56,892 nucleotides of DNA. It comes from an uncultured Anaerolineae bacterium. Lineage in GTDB: Bacteria > Chloroflexota > Anaerolineae > Aggregatilineales > Phototrophicaceae. The notes below the pieces were generated by a model, which saw only the letters and a list, made by a program, of their open reading frames with translations, did no database searches and had not been told where the DNA came from. This document shows positions 27,723-35,875 of the stretch, in pieces. Position 1 is the first letter of the stretch; each line of letters opens with the position of its first letter. The DNA is taken from NCBI GenBank assembly GCA_937922795.1, contig CALAJK010000083.1, positions 1 through 56,892 of the forward strand, read 5' to 3'. The position numbers and the translations under genes are program-made.

Positions 27723-28526
27723 TCACGACCGACGCCAGGACTGCGTCGCCGCGTCAAACGACCAGCCGGGCGGCGGCTGCGGGAAGCAGGTGCGGTCGTC
27801 CGGCGGCGGGCTGCCGCCGGCCTCAAAGACGATCTCGACCCGTCGCCCCGTCAGCAGCTCCACCAGATTGCCCACCAGGAAGCTCGCCTCGCGTTCGGCC
27901 TGCCGGCGGATGCCGCCTGCCAGCGCGTCCTCGCGGAACGCATTCAGCGCCGTGTAGCGCGCCAGGTTTTCGGCGTCGTCCAGCGGCACGACACAGCCGG
28001 GCGGCTGGCTGTGCGTGTACTGGTCGAACTGCTCCAGCGCGCAGCGGAACAGCCGCGCCGGCGGCAGCGTGATCCGCGTGATCTGCCCGTCGGCGTCCAG
28101 CGTCAGGTTGGCCAGGCTGAAGGCGCTCAGGTCAACGCTGGCCTCGATGATCGCCTGGGCGACGTGGCGCGCCTCAAAGCTGCACACATCGGCCACACCG
28201 TAGCGCACCCGCGCCAGGATGTCGGCTTTGGCGAGCTGCACGCGCACGCTCACCAGATCGCCCATCGGCTGGATGCGCGACACGATCGTCTCGCCGGGGA
28301 TGATCTGAGCGTTAGGGCGCGGGTCCAGAAAATCGCGGATGCCGCCCAAGAACGCGTTGAGGGTGGTGACGCCGGTCGCCACGGCGAGGATGCCCGGCGA
28401 CAGCAGCAGCAGCACCAGCAGCAGCGCACCCCCCGCCATCAGCAGGCAGCCTTTCCAGCAGCCGCCGCCTCCGCTGGGGGGGAGACCTTCCTGGAGCGGC
28501 GTCGAGGACGTGGGTTCAAGCGACAT
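27723..28526 (-). CDS. Membrane-anchored DUF4230 protein
   Basis: A 267-residue protein: Gly-rich cytoplasmic N-terminus, one membrane helix (about 28-50, LLMAGGALLLVLLLLSPGIL), then a domain resembling DUF4230 (GDLVSVRVQLAKADILARVRYG, ASVDLSAFSLANL, ITLPPARLF) with a later helical part (residues about 185-225). The C-terminal PPPGWSFDAATQSWRRS resembles short WW-like end motifs of actinobacterial and chloroflexal membrane proteins. Role unknown. Its 3' end is partly duplicated at 26969-27028. Confidence 0.72.
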   Translation of the reverse strand: MSLEPTSSTPLQEGLPPSGGGGCWKGCLLMAGGALLLVLLLLSPGILAVATGVTTLNAFLGGIRDFLDPRPNAQIIPGETIVSRIQPMGDLVSVRVQLAKADILARVRYGVADVCSFEARHVAQAIIEASVDLSAFSLANLTLDADGQITRITLPPARLFRCALEQFDQYTHSQPPGCVVPLDDAENLARYTALNAFREDALAGGIRRQAEREASFLVGNLVELLTGRRVEIVFEAGGSPPPDDRTCFPQPPPGWSFDAATQSWRRS

Positions 28527-28732
28527 CGGCAGGATGACCTCAGCGACTACAAAACCGGCCGTTTCGCCCTCAGTCTACTGGTCAGGGCGGCGGCGCGCAA
28601 TGGTCGCCCGCGCCCGCCTTCCGGCCAGCGCCCTGACCGTTCGATCAGGCGGCGGACTGCACCGACGAGGGATGCGCCGACGCGCGCGGCTGTGCGATGA
28701 TAGACCTGAACGACCTGGAAAGGAGCAAGTGC

Positions 28733-29614
28733 ATGTCAGAAGTCCTGAAAACCCTGTCGGACGCCATGGCCGCGGCGGTCGAGGCCGCCGGGCGCAGCAT
28801 CGTCCGCGTCGAGGCCCGCCGCCGGATGCCCGCCAGCGGCATCGTCTGGTCGGCGGACGGCGTCATCGTCACCGCGCATCACGTCGTCGAGCGCGAGGAC
28901 AAGATTCGGATCGGCCTGCCGGATGGGCGGATGGTCGGCGCGGCGCTGGTCGGGCGCGACCCCAGCACTGACGTGGCCGTGCTGCGCGCCGAGGCCGATG
29001 GGCTGGCCGTCCCCGCCTGGGCCGACCTGGCCGAGGTGCGCATCGGCCACCTAGCGCTGGCGGTCGGGCGGCCGGGCGATCAACTTCAAGCCACGCTGGG
29101 CATCGTGAGCGCGCTCAGCCATCACGCGCATGAGGAGCGCTATTTCGCCCAGACCGATGTAGTCATGTACCCCGGCTTCTCCGGCGGGCCGCTGGTCGCC
29201 GTCACCGGCCAGCTCATCGGCTTGAACACGTCGGCGCTGATGCGCGGCGTCAGCCTGACGGTGCAGTCGGCCACGCTGCGGGCGGTGGCCAGCAGCCTGC
29301 TGGCGCACGGCCGGATGCGGCGCGGCTACCTGGGCGTGGGCGTGCAGCCGGTCAAACTGCCGGCGGCGGCCGCCGACCAGCTCGGCCAAACCACCGGCGC
29401 GCTGGTCATGTCGGTCGAGCCGGACAGCCCGGCGGAGCGCGGCGGCCTGTTCGTAGGCGATACCATCGTGGCCATCGACGGCCAGCGCGTGACCGACGGC
29501 GACACGCTGCTGGCGGCGCTGACCAGCGGGCGCATCGGCCAGACCGTGCCCGTGACGATCGTGCGCGGCGGCCAGACGCAGACGCTGGCGGTGACGGTGG
29601 GCGAACGGGCGTGA
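28733..29614 (+). CDS. S1C (HtrA-like) serine protease with PDZ domain, no signal peptide
   Basis: A 293-residue HtrA-type protein. The catalytic triad is readable: His50 (TAHHVV), Asp80 (STDVAVL) and Ser150 (GFSGGPL). A C-terminal PDZ domain (about 185-290) includes RGYLGVGVQPV and AERGGLFVGDTIVAIDGQRV. It lacks the N-terminal signal or membrane anchor usual for DegP/DegS/HtrA, so as written it would be cytoplasmic. ATG 28733 is preceded by AAAGGAG. It is followed after 7 bases by a second protease of the same family lacking the PDZ. Confidence 0.87.
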   Translation: MSEVLKTLSDAMAAAVEAAGRSIVRVEARRRMPASGIVWSADGVIVTAHHVVEREDKIRIGLPDGRMVGAALVGRDPSTDVAVLRAEADGLAVPAWADLAEVRIGHLALAVGRPGDQLQATLGIVSALSHHAHEERYFAQTDVVMYPGFSGGPLVAVTGQLIGLNTSALMRGVSLTVQSATLRAVASSLLAHGRMRRGYLGVGVQPVKLPAAAADQLGQTTGALVMSVEPDSPAERGGLFVGDTIVAIDGQRVTDGDTLLAALTSGRIGQTVPVTIVRGGQTQTLAVTVGERA

Positions 29615-29621
29615 GGCGGCC

Positions 29622-30224
29622 ATGAACGATCTGGCGCAGCTCGTGAACGCCCACCTGGCCGACACCGTCGAGCGCGTGCGCGGCAGCCTGGTGCAGGTGC
29701 GCAACGGCCGGGGCGCCGGCGCCGGCACCATCTGGCATCCCGACGGCCTGATCGTCACCAATGCCCACGTCGTCCAGGGACACGCCCAACTGACGGCCGT
29801 GCTGCCCGACGGGCGCACGCTGCCGGCGCAGGTCATCGCCTTTGACGCGGCCCGTGACCTGGCGGCGCTGGCGGTGGAGGCCGACGGCCTGCCGACCATC
29901 GAGGTGGGCGACTCGCGGGCGCTCAAGCCCGGCCAATGGGTGATGGCCGTGGGCCACCCGTGGGGCGTGCTGGGCGCGGTGACCGCCGGCGTGGTCATCG
30001 GCGTCGGCGCTGGCCTAGGCGACCTGCCGTCCAGCCGGGAGTGGATCGCGCTCGCCCTGCACCTGCGTCCCGGCCACTCGGGCGGGCCGCTGGTGGACGC
30101 CGCCGGCCGGCTGGTGGGCATCAACACGCTGATCACCGGCCCAGACGTGGGCTACGCCATCCCATCGCAGACGGTGATCGCCTTCCTGAAGGAGACGCTC
30201 GGCGCGCAGCACGTCGCGGTGTAG
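29622..30224 (+). CDS. S1C serine protease domain without PDZ
   Basis: A 200-residue trypsin-like protein consisting of the HtrA protease domain only: His49 (TNAHVV), Asp79 (RDLAAL) and Ser153 (PGHSGGPL) are present, with GAGAGTIW and VGHPWG flanking. No signal peptide, membrane segment or PDZ. It lies 7 bases after the PDZ-bearing homologue and is certainly co-transcribed, so the two may form mixed oligomers. The sequences are clearly divergent, so this is an old duplication. A hairpin follows. Confidence 0.85.
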   Translation: MNDLAQLVNAHLADTVERVRGSLVQVRNGRGAGAGTIWHPDGLIVTNAHVVQGHAQLTAVLPDGRTLPAQVIAFDAARDLAALAVEADGLPTIEVGDSRALKPGQWVMAVGHPWGVLGAVTAGVVIGVGAGLGDLPSSREWIALALHLRPGHSGGPLVDAAGRLVGINTLITGPDVGYAIPSQTVIAFLKETLGAQHVAV

Positions 30225-30228
30225 GCGC

Positions 30229-30258
30229 GATGGGGCGAGCGGCGCGCCTCGCCCCGTC
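30229..30258 (+). terminator. Hairpin after the protease pair
   Basis: GATGGGGCGAG with CTCGCCCCGTC gives an 11-bp stem (one G-T pair) and an 8-base loop, starting 5 bases after the stop codon. The downstream tract is only CTTCTCCC. Confidence 0.6.
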
Positions 30259-30272
30259 CTTCTCCCAACCCC

Positions 30273-30455
30273 CTATGGCAGCCCGTGCGCGCCGTAGGTG
30301 AACGCGCCGGGGAAGTCGGCGGGGGCGATCTTCTGCTTGCCACTCCACGACTCGATCTGGAAGGCGTAGACCGCCGTGCGCGCCAGCTCGTCATCGGTGA
30401 TCGGGCGGTAATGCTCGCCCGGCCGCAGATGCGGTAAATACTTGTCCAGCAGCAT
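30273..30455 (-). pseudogene. Short unrecognised frame, possibly a gene remnant
   Basis: Sixty codons reading MLLDKYLPHLRPGEHYRPITDDELARTAVYAFQ... and ending YGAHGLP. The peptide has natural-looking composition and could be the C-terminal end of a longer protein. Upstream in the same frame are a few more sensible codons (KAARTALQ) and then a TAG. No ribosome-binding site is seen before the ATG. I read it as either a small gene or the tail of a decayed one. Confidence 0.35.
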
Positions 30456-30540
30456 TTGCAGCGCCGTCCGCGCTGCTTTCTAGGCGAACGCTAAGCTTGG
30501 CCTGGCTAACCGCAGTTAATCCCTGTTGACCCTTCATGAA

Positions 30541-30568
30541 CTCTAGAAGGACTGCTATAATCTCTAGA
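30541..30568 (+). promoter_or_regulatory. TATAAT flanked by two TCTAGA palindromes
   Basis: CTCTAGA occurs at 30541-30547 and 30562-30568, centres 21 bases (two helical turns) apart, with TATAAT (30556-30561) between. TTCATGAA (30533-30540) is a further palindrome. This has the look of a repressor-controlled promoter, although the gene it serves is not clear. Confidence 0.45.
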
Positions 30569-30629
30569 TGACGGCCGCTGACGACGAACAGACGGAGGTC
30601 GAGCGCACGAAGAACGCCAGGCAGAGGCA

Positions 30630-30659
30630 TTGTCAAACACTGGGCGAGAGTGATACAAT
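30630..30659 (+). promoter_or_regulatory. Promoter of the GNAT-R3H-tmk operon
   Basis: TTGTCA (30630-30635) and TACAAT (30654-30659), 18-base spacer, about 145 bases before the first start codon. Confidence 0.5.
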
Positions 30660-30803
30660 CAGATCAAATGACCGATCGTGACCATCGTTTCGCTCCGGTA
30701 TTCGCGGCCCCGCCTCATCGGGGACGGGCGATATGTTCCCCGCGGCGGGTGGTCGCGTCCGGCGCCATCCCGCTGGCCACCCAGCCAGGAGATGAGGCGC
30801 TGC

Positions 30804-31757
30804 ATGCCCGCTCATGACTCCGCCGAGACGCGGGCGGTCAAGCTCAGAGATATCCCCCTGGTCAAACGTCTGGCCGAAAACGGCGCTGTTTTGGACTGCG
30901 AGCTGCACTTCACCCAGAACAGCGGCGGCGCCAGCCTGCTCAAGCTGCTGGTTCCGCACGGCGGCGTGCACACCCTGCTGGCGCGGGTGGATGGGCAGAC
31001 CGTCGTCGGCCAGTTCCGCTTGAAGGCCGATACCCACTGCGCGCAGATCGCCTATATCGCGCCCGGTTTGCAGCCTGACGATGACGATGATACGCCCTGG
31101 CTGCATCTGCTGGATGCGCTGGCCGTCGAGGCCGGCCGGCGCGGCGCGCATCTGCTGTCCGCCGAAGTGGACGAAGATTCGCCGCTGTTCAGGACGCTGC
31201 GCACGGCCAGCTATTCGATCTACGCCCGCCAGGAAATCTGGCGCTGCCCGCCGGAGAACTGCCCGGCCAGCGCTGACCTGCCGCTGCAAGAGGCTTCAGA
31301 GGCTGACCTGCCGGAAATCCAGATGCTGTATGCCGGCATCGTCCCCCGCCTGGTGCAGCAGATCGCCGATTATCCGGCGGAAGCCAACGGTCTGGTCTAC
31401 CGCCGGAATGGGCGCGTGGCCGGCTACATCGCCGTCGCCGAAGGCCGCGCGGGCGCGTTCCTGATGCCGCACCTGCACCCAGACGTGTTCGGCGAGGCGG
31501 CGGCCATCATGGCGGCGGCGGCGGCGCGCGTCAGCCGGGGCGGCCGGCAGGCCGTGTACGTGCGGGTGCGGCGCTACCAGGACTGGCTGGACGACGCGCT
31601 GGTTGAACTAGACTTTGAGCTGGCCGCTCAGCAGGCGGTGCTGGTCAAGCACATCGCTGCCGGTGTGCGCGCCGCCGCGTTTGCGCCGCTGCGCCACTCG
31701 CTGGAAGCCGTGCCCAGCCCGGCGCAGCCGCCGACCAGCGGCATCATCGATTCGTGA
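30804..31757 (+). CDS. GNAT-like acetyltransferase-fold protein
   Basis: A 317-residue protein. The first half (HTLLARVDGQTVVGQFRLKA, LLDALAVEAGRRGAHLL, ...FRTLRTASYSIYARQEIWR) and the second half (EADLPEIQMLYAGIVP, VAGYIAVAEGRAGAFLMPHLHPD, ...VRRYQDWLDDALVELDFEL) each resemble a GNAT domain, so it seems a tandem-GNAT protein. The acetyl-CoA P-loop is not clear in either half, so catalysis is uncertain. I chose ATG 30804 with AGGAGATGAGG upstream. It is the first gene of an operon with the R3H ATPase and tmk. Confidence 0.6.
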   Translation: MPAHDSAETRAVKLRDIPLVKRLAENGAVLDCELHFTQNSGGASLLKLLVPHGGVHTLLARVDGQTVVGQFRLKADTHCAQIAYIAPGLQPDDDDDTPWLHLLDALAVEAGRRGAHLLSAEVDEDSPLFRTLRTASYSIYARQEIWRCPPENCPASADLPLQEASEADLPEIQMLYAGIVPRLVQQIADYPAEANGLVYRRNGRVAGYIAVAEGRAGAFLMPHLHPDVFGEAAAIMAAAAARVSRGGRQAVYVRVRRYQDWLDDALVELDFELAAQQAVLVKHIAAGVRAAAFAPLRHSLEAVPSPAQPPTSGIIDS

Positions 31758-31785
31758 TGGGATGAGGAGATCGTCATCGTCTATT

Positions 31786-33375
31786 ATGGAACGTCGTATC
31801 ACTGACGATATTCACGAACTGAAACGGGTTCTGCCGCCGCACCTCAATCGGGCGCTGGACAAGTTGGGCAATGTGGACGACCTGCTGGAGATCGTGCTCG
31901 ACCTGGGCCGCCTGCCGACCGCCCGCTTCGTCGACCGCGAAGAAGTCCTGCTCGACACCGAGGTCACCCGCGAAGACATCGACGCCATGGTCGCCAGCAT
32001 CGGCGCGTTTGACGCCGACAACCGAGCCGGCATGGAGCGCACGCTGCACCGCATCTCAGCCATCCGCAACCGGCGCGGCGACATCGTCGGGCTGACGTGC
32101 CGGGTCGGGCGCGCCGTCTACGGCACGATCGACATCATCCAAGACCTGATCGAGTCCGGCCAGAGCATCCTGATGATGGGCCCGCCCGGCGTCGGCAAGA
32201 CGACCATGCTGCGCGAGGCGGCGCGCGTGCTGGCCGAGACCAAGCGCGTGGTCATCGTGGACACCTCGAATGAGATCGGCGGGGATGGCGATGTGCCGCA
32301 CCCGGCCGTGGGCAAAGCCCGCCGGATGCAGGTGTCGCGCCCTGATCGCCAGCATGAGGTGATGATCGAAGCGGTCGAAAACCACAACCCGGAAGTCATC
32401 GTGATTGACGAGATCGGGCGCGAGCTGGAGGCCATGGCCGCCCGCACCATCGCCGAACGCGGCGTGCAGCTCATCGGCACGGCGCACGGCAACGCGCTGG
32501 AGAACCTGCTGCTGAACCCCACCCTGTCCGACCTGGTGGGCGGCATCGAGTCGGTCACGCTGTCGGACGAAGAAGCCCGCCGCCGTGGCACGCAGAAGAC
32601 GGTGCTGGAACGCCGTGCCCCGCCCACGTTCGATGTGTTGATCGAAATCCAGACGCGTAACCGCTTGGCCATCCACGAAGATGTGGCGGCGGCTGTGGAC
32701 GCGCTGCTGCGTGGGCGTCCGCTGCCCGTCGAGGTGCGGTCGCGTTCGCCCGAAGGCGAGATCATCGTCGAGACGGTTCAACCCGAACCCAAAGCGTTGG
32801 TCGAGCGCGGCGGGCGCAACGGCAACGGCGGCGGGCGGCGCATGAACAAACCTGCGCCGCAGCCCGCGACCGCCGACGACATGCCGGCGTCAGCCAACGG
32901 CGAACACAGCCGGGCGGAGCCCCTGCGCCTGTACGCTTACGGGGTGGCTCGCAACCGCTTGCAGCAGTCCGCGCGGCGGCTGCGCGTGCCGGTCAACCTG
33001 GTAGATGACTTCGGCCAGGCCGAGGCGATCGTCACGCTCAAGAACTACTATCGCCGCCGCCCCCGCCTGATCGTGGACGCCGAGCGGCGCGGCATGCCGA
33101 TCTATGTGCTGCGCGCCAACACGCTGTCGCAGATCGAGTCGTTCCTGGTGGATGCGTTCCATCTGGACGTGGACGTGCGCGACCCGTACGCGGCGGCCAT
33201 GGAAGAGGCGCGGATCGCCATCGCCCGCGTGCGCGCCGGCGTCGCCTACGTCGATCTGGCGCCTCAGGCGGCGCATATCCGCCATCGCCAGCACGAGCTG
33301 GCGCGGGAAGCCGACTTGTTCTCAGAGAGCTTCGGCGTGGAGCCGGAGCGCCGCGTCCGCATCATGCGCGAATGA
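31786..33375 (+). CDS. R3H-domain AAA ATPase (Ycf45/SpoIIIAA-like)
   Basis: A 529-residue ATPase of the Ycf45/SpoIIIAA-related group. The P-loop GPPGVGKTT is at 132-140, followed by VVIVDTSNEIGGDGD, Walker B EVIVIDEIGRELEA and AERGVQLIGTAHGN. A Gly/Asn/Arg-rich linker (about 340-370) joins a middle domain to a C-terminal R3H domain (about 465-529, HIRHRQHELAREADLFSES), which in other proteins binds single-stranded nucleic acid. Function in non-sporulating bacteria is unknown. ATG 31786 is used; ATG 31762 in frame sits nearer a GAGGAG. It overlaps tmk by 4 bases. Confidence 0.88.
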   Translation: MERRITDDIHELKRVLPPHLNRALDKLGNVDDLLEIVLDLGRLPTARFVDREEVLLDTEVTREDIDAMVASIGAFDADNRAGMERTLHRISAIRNRRGDIVGLTCRVGRAVYGTIDIIQDLIESGQSILMMGPPGVGKTTMLREAARVLAETKRVVIVDTSNEIGGDGDVPHPAVGKARRMQVSRPDRQHEVMIEAVENHNPEVIVIDEIGRELEAMAARTIAERGVQLIGTAHGNALENLLLNPTLSDLVGGIESVTLSDEEARRRGTQKTVLERRAPPTFDVLIEIQTRNRLAIHEDVAAAVDALLRGRPLPVEVRSRSPEGEIIVETVQPEPKALVERGGRNGNGGGRRMNKPAPQPATADDMPASANGEHSRAEPLRLYAYGVARNRLQQSARRLRVPVNLVDDFGQAEAIVTLKNYYRRRPRLIVDAERRGMPIYVLRANTLSQIESFLVDAFHLDVDVRDPYAAAMEEARIAIARVRAGVAYVDLAPQAAHIRHRQHELAREADLFSESFGVEPERRVRIMRE

Positions 33376-34067
33376 CCAGCGCCGTGCGCCCCGCCCGCCA
33401 GCCCGGCGCCGCCGGCCTGTTCATCACGTTTGAGGGACCAGACGGCAGCGGCAAAACCACCCAGGTGCAGCAGATCGCCGTGCGCCTGCGCCAGCAGGGG
33501 TACGATGTACTGCTGACCCGCGAGCCGGGCGGCACGACCATCGGCGATCAGATCCGCCACATCCTGCACGATTTGAAGAACCAGGCCATGCACCCGCGCA
33601 CGGAACTGCTGCTGTTCAACGCCTCGCGGGCGCAGCTGGTCGAGGAAGTCATCCGCCCGCACCTGGCGCGCGGCGGGCTGGTGATCTGCGATCGTTTCTA
33701 CGACTCGACGCTGGCTTACCAGGGGTATGGCCACGGCCTCGACCTGGACATGCTGCGGCGGATCATCACGGCAGCCACCGGCGGCCTGCGACCTGACCTG
33801 ACGGTGTACCTGGACATCGCGCCCGAAGACGGACTGCAGCGCCGTTTGAGCGCGGTCGCCCGTGGCGAGGAGTGGAACCGGCTGGACGACATGGCCATGG
33901 CCTTTCACCGCCGCGTGCGCGAGGGCTATCACCAGCTCATCGCCGCCGAGCCGGATCGCTGGGCATCTATTGACGCCGCTCAGCCGGTCGCCAAAGTCCA
34001 GGCGGACATCCTGGCCGCGCTGCGCAGCCGGTTGGGGCTGGCGCTCGATCCTGCCAGCCCCGGCTGA
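33372..34067 (+). CDS. tmk: Thymidylate kinase
   Basis: A 231-residue dTMP kinase, converting dTMP to dTDP in the cytoplasm. P-loop GPDGSGKT is at 22-29; REPGGT, the DRFYDSTLAYQGYG base-binding segment and the LID region (RLSAVARGEEWNRLDD) follow. The N-terminal 15 residues are an extension relative to E. coli Tmk. It starts in the stop of the R3H-ATPase gene (ATGA), so translation is coupled. Its 3' end abuts an opposite-strand cNMP-binding remnant. Confidence 0.95.
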   Translation: MTSAVRPARQPGAAGLFITFEGPDGSGKTTQVQQIAVRLRQQGYDVLLTREPGGTTIGDQIRHILHDLKNQAMHPRTELLLFNASRAQLVEEVIRPHLARGGLVICDRFYDSTLAYQGYGHGLDLDMLRRIITAATGGLRPDLTVYLDIAPEDGLQRRLSAVARGEEWNRLDDMAMAFHRRVREGYHQLIAAEPDRWASIDAAQPVAKVQADILAALRSRLGLALDPASPG

Positions 34068-34309
34068 ACGCCGCCGCAGACAGAGACGACCGCCTTCGCG
34101 CCGCTGGTCTGTTCGCATACCACCTGGGCGCAGCCAGTGACCATGATGCGCCGCCCAATGCCGAGCGCGCCCTGGCTGACGATCATCTCGGTGGCAGCAT
34201 CACTGCGTTCGTTGAAGCGCTCCGCCAGCCGGTTGAGCCGCCGGTCATCCAGCCCTTTGTACACCGACACAGCCCGCAAGAAGCGAACGCGTTCATCCAG
34301 GTTCTGCAT
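34068..34309 (-). pseudogene. Truncated cyclic-nucleotide-binding-domain remnant
   Basis: From an ATG at 34307-34309 the minus strand reads MQNLDERVRFLRAVSVYKGLD, LNRLAERFNER and EMIVSQGALG, the start of a Crp-type cNMP-binding domain (F-L-x-x-V-x-x-x-x-x-L-D, then I-V-x-Q-G). After this it degenerates (GIGRRIMVTGCAQVV) and runs into the end of tmk on the opposite strand, so no complete domain or helix-turn-helix exists. A relic left by a rearrangement is the simplest reading. It fills most of the 345-base gap between tmk and the methyltransferase gene. Confidence 0.55.
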
Positions 34310-34379
34310 GGCCGCCTGCGTTCTAGCAGGTCGCCTCACGCGCAAGACGACGTGAACTATGACCAGCGCGCGGAATGGA

Positions 34380-34385
34380 TACAAT
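34380..34385 (+). promoter_or_regulatory. -10 element of the RlmD-like gene
   Basis: TACAAT 27 bases before the start codon, without a clear -35. Confidence 0.4.
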
Positions 34386-34412
34386 CAAGCGCGGCGGCGC
34401 GAGGAGGTTCAG

Positions 34413-35654
34413 ATGGTCGGCGATGTGTTCGATGTGGAGCTGACGGGCATGGCGCACGGCGGCAGCGCGCTGGGGCGGCATGACGGCCGCACGGTGTTCG
34501 TCCCCTACACCATACCCGGCGAGCGCGCGCGCGTTCAGGTTGTGCGCGCCAAAGGGCGCACCCTCTTTGCCCGCGGCCTGACGCTGCTGGAGGCCTCAGC
34601 CGATCGCGTGTTCCCCCGCTGCCCGCACTTCGGGCCGGGGCGCTGCGGGCGCTGCCAGTGGCAGCACATCGCCTACCCGGCGCAGCTGCTGCTCAAGCAG
34701 GATGTGCTGGCCGATCAATTGGCGCGCATCGGCGGCCTGGAAGACGCCGAGGTGCGGCCGGTCATCCCCTGCGATCCCATCTGGGGCTACAGCTACCAGC
34801 TCAGCTTCGCCGCGCTGCCCAACGGCGCGCTCGGTTTGCCCGGCGCGGACGCCAATGATCGCCCCTTCCCGATCGAAGTCTGCCACATCCTGCATCCCGA
34901 ACTGCTGGCGCTGAAGGATGCGCTCGATCTAGAAGGCATCCCCGGCTTGAAGGGCGTGAAGCTGCAGATGGGAAGTGACGGTGGGCGGATGATCATCCTG
35001 CTGATGGACACTGAGGAAGCGCCGGAACTGCTGGCTGACCTGCCCGCCAGCGTCAACCTGCTCCTGCCCGACAATGAGCCGGTCAACCTGATCGGCGACT
35101 CGCACGTGCGCTACACCGTCGCCGGTCACATGCTGCGCGCCACCGCCGGCAGCGCCTTCCGGGCGTGCGTCAGGCAGCTTGACGCGCTGGTTGAGACGGT
35201 CATGGCCGGGCTGGAACTGGCCGGCGGCGAGGCAGTGCTCGATCTGTATGCCGGCGTCGGCGTGTTCAGCGCCGCCGCCGCCCGGCTGGCGGGGCGGGTG
35301 ACGCTGGTCGAAAGCTATCCGCCCGCCGTCACCGATGCCGATGCCAACCTGGCGGCCTACGACCACGTGGACATCATCGAAGGCGCGGTTGAGGATGTGC
35401 TGGGCGCGCTCGACATCCGCTACGACGCGGTCATCGTTGATCCTCCACCGGCGGGCTTGAGCGGCGCAGCTCTCGACGGCCTGGCCGCCCTGGGCGCGCC
35501 GCGGCTGGTGTACGTCAGCAGCGATCCGGCCTCGCTGGCGCGGGACGCCGCCCGGCTGGCGCGCGCCGGCTACGCGCTGGCCTACGTGCAGCCGCTCGAT
35601 CTGGCGCCGCAGACCTTCTACATCGACGCGGCGGCGGTGTTCCGTCGCGCCTAG
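34413..35654 (+). CDS. TrmA/RlmD-family RNA uridine methyltransferase-like protein lacking the catalytic Cys
   Basis: A 413-residue protein with an N-terminal TRAM domain (1-60), iron-sulphur cysteines Cys70-x7-Cys78-x2-Cys81 and Cys157, and a C-terminal SAM domain (VLDLYAGVGVFS, 276-286). Family members methylate C5 of uridine in tRNA or 23S rRNA. The nucleophile, normally Cys in an SC(N/D)P motif, is Ser370 here (YVSSDPASLARD). The DPPRxG motif reads DPPPAG, and the usual FFQVN block is AFRACV. So it is probably inactive for U-C5 methylation or has another role. GAGGAGG before ATG 34413 fixes the start. Confidence 0.85.
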   Translation: MVGDVFDVELTGMAHGGSALGRHDGRTVFVPYTIPGERARVQVVRAKGRTLFARGLTLLEASADRVFPRCPHFGPGRCGRCQWQHIAYPAQLLLKQDVLADQLARIGGLEDAEVRPVIPCDPIWGYSYQLSFAALPNGALGLPGADANDRPFPIEVCHILHPELLALKDALDLEGIPGLKGVKLQMGSDGGRMIILLMDTEEAPELLADLPASVNLLLPDNEPVNLIGDSHVRYTVAGHMLRATAGSAFRACVRQLDALVETVMAGLELAGGEAVLDLYAGVGVFSAAAARLAGRVTLVESYPPAVTDADANLAAYDHVDIIEGAVEDVLGALDIRYDAVIVDPPPAGLSGAALDGLAALGAPRLVYVSSDPASLARDAARLARAGYALAYVQPLDLAPQTFYIDAAAVFRRA

Positions 35655-35663
35655 AATCTTGAC

Positions 35664-35712
35664 CGGGAGCGCACGACAACTGCTGCGGGCGAGCGCACGC
35701 TGGGCGCTCCCG
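35664..35712 (+). terminator. Long-loop hairpin after the RlmD-like gene
   Basis: CGGGAGCGC (35664-35672) pairs with GCGCTCCCG (35704-35712) around a 31-base GC-rich loop, 9 bases after the stop codon. No T-run follows. Confidence 0.45.
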
Positions 35713-35777
35713 CAAACGCCCGCGCCGGGGATTCGGTCAGCGCCCCGATCAACCGCGCCCGATTCGGCTTTTGCCTT

Positions 35778-35783
35778 TATAAT
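35778..35783 (+). promoter_or_regulatory. -10 element of the next gene
   Basis: TATAAT in an AT-rich stretch, 92 bases before the start codon at 35876; no clear -35. Confidence 0.45.
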
Positions 35784-35875
35784 AGATGTAATAGGTAAAG
35801 CTGCGTCGGGCGAGCTGCGCCGACGTCTCGATGAGCATCGCGCGCCCAGCAGAACCGGCGAGGGAGGCTAGGCGT

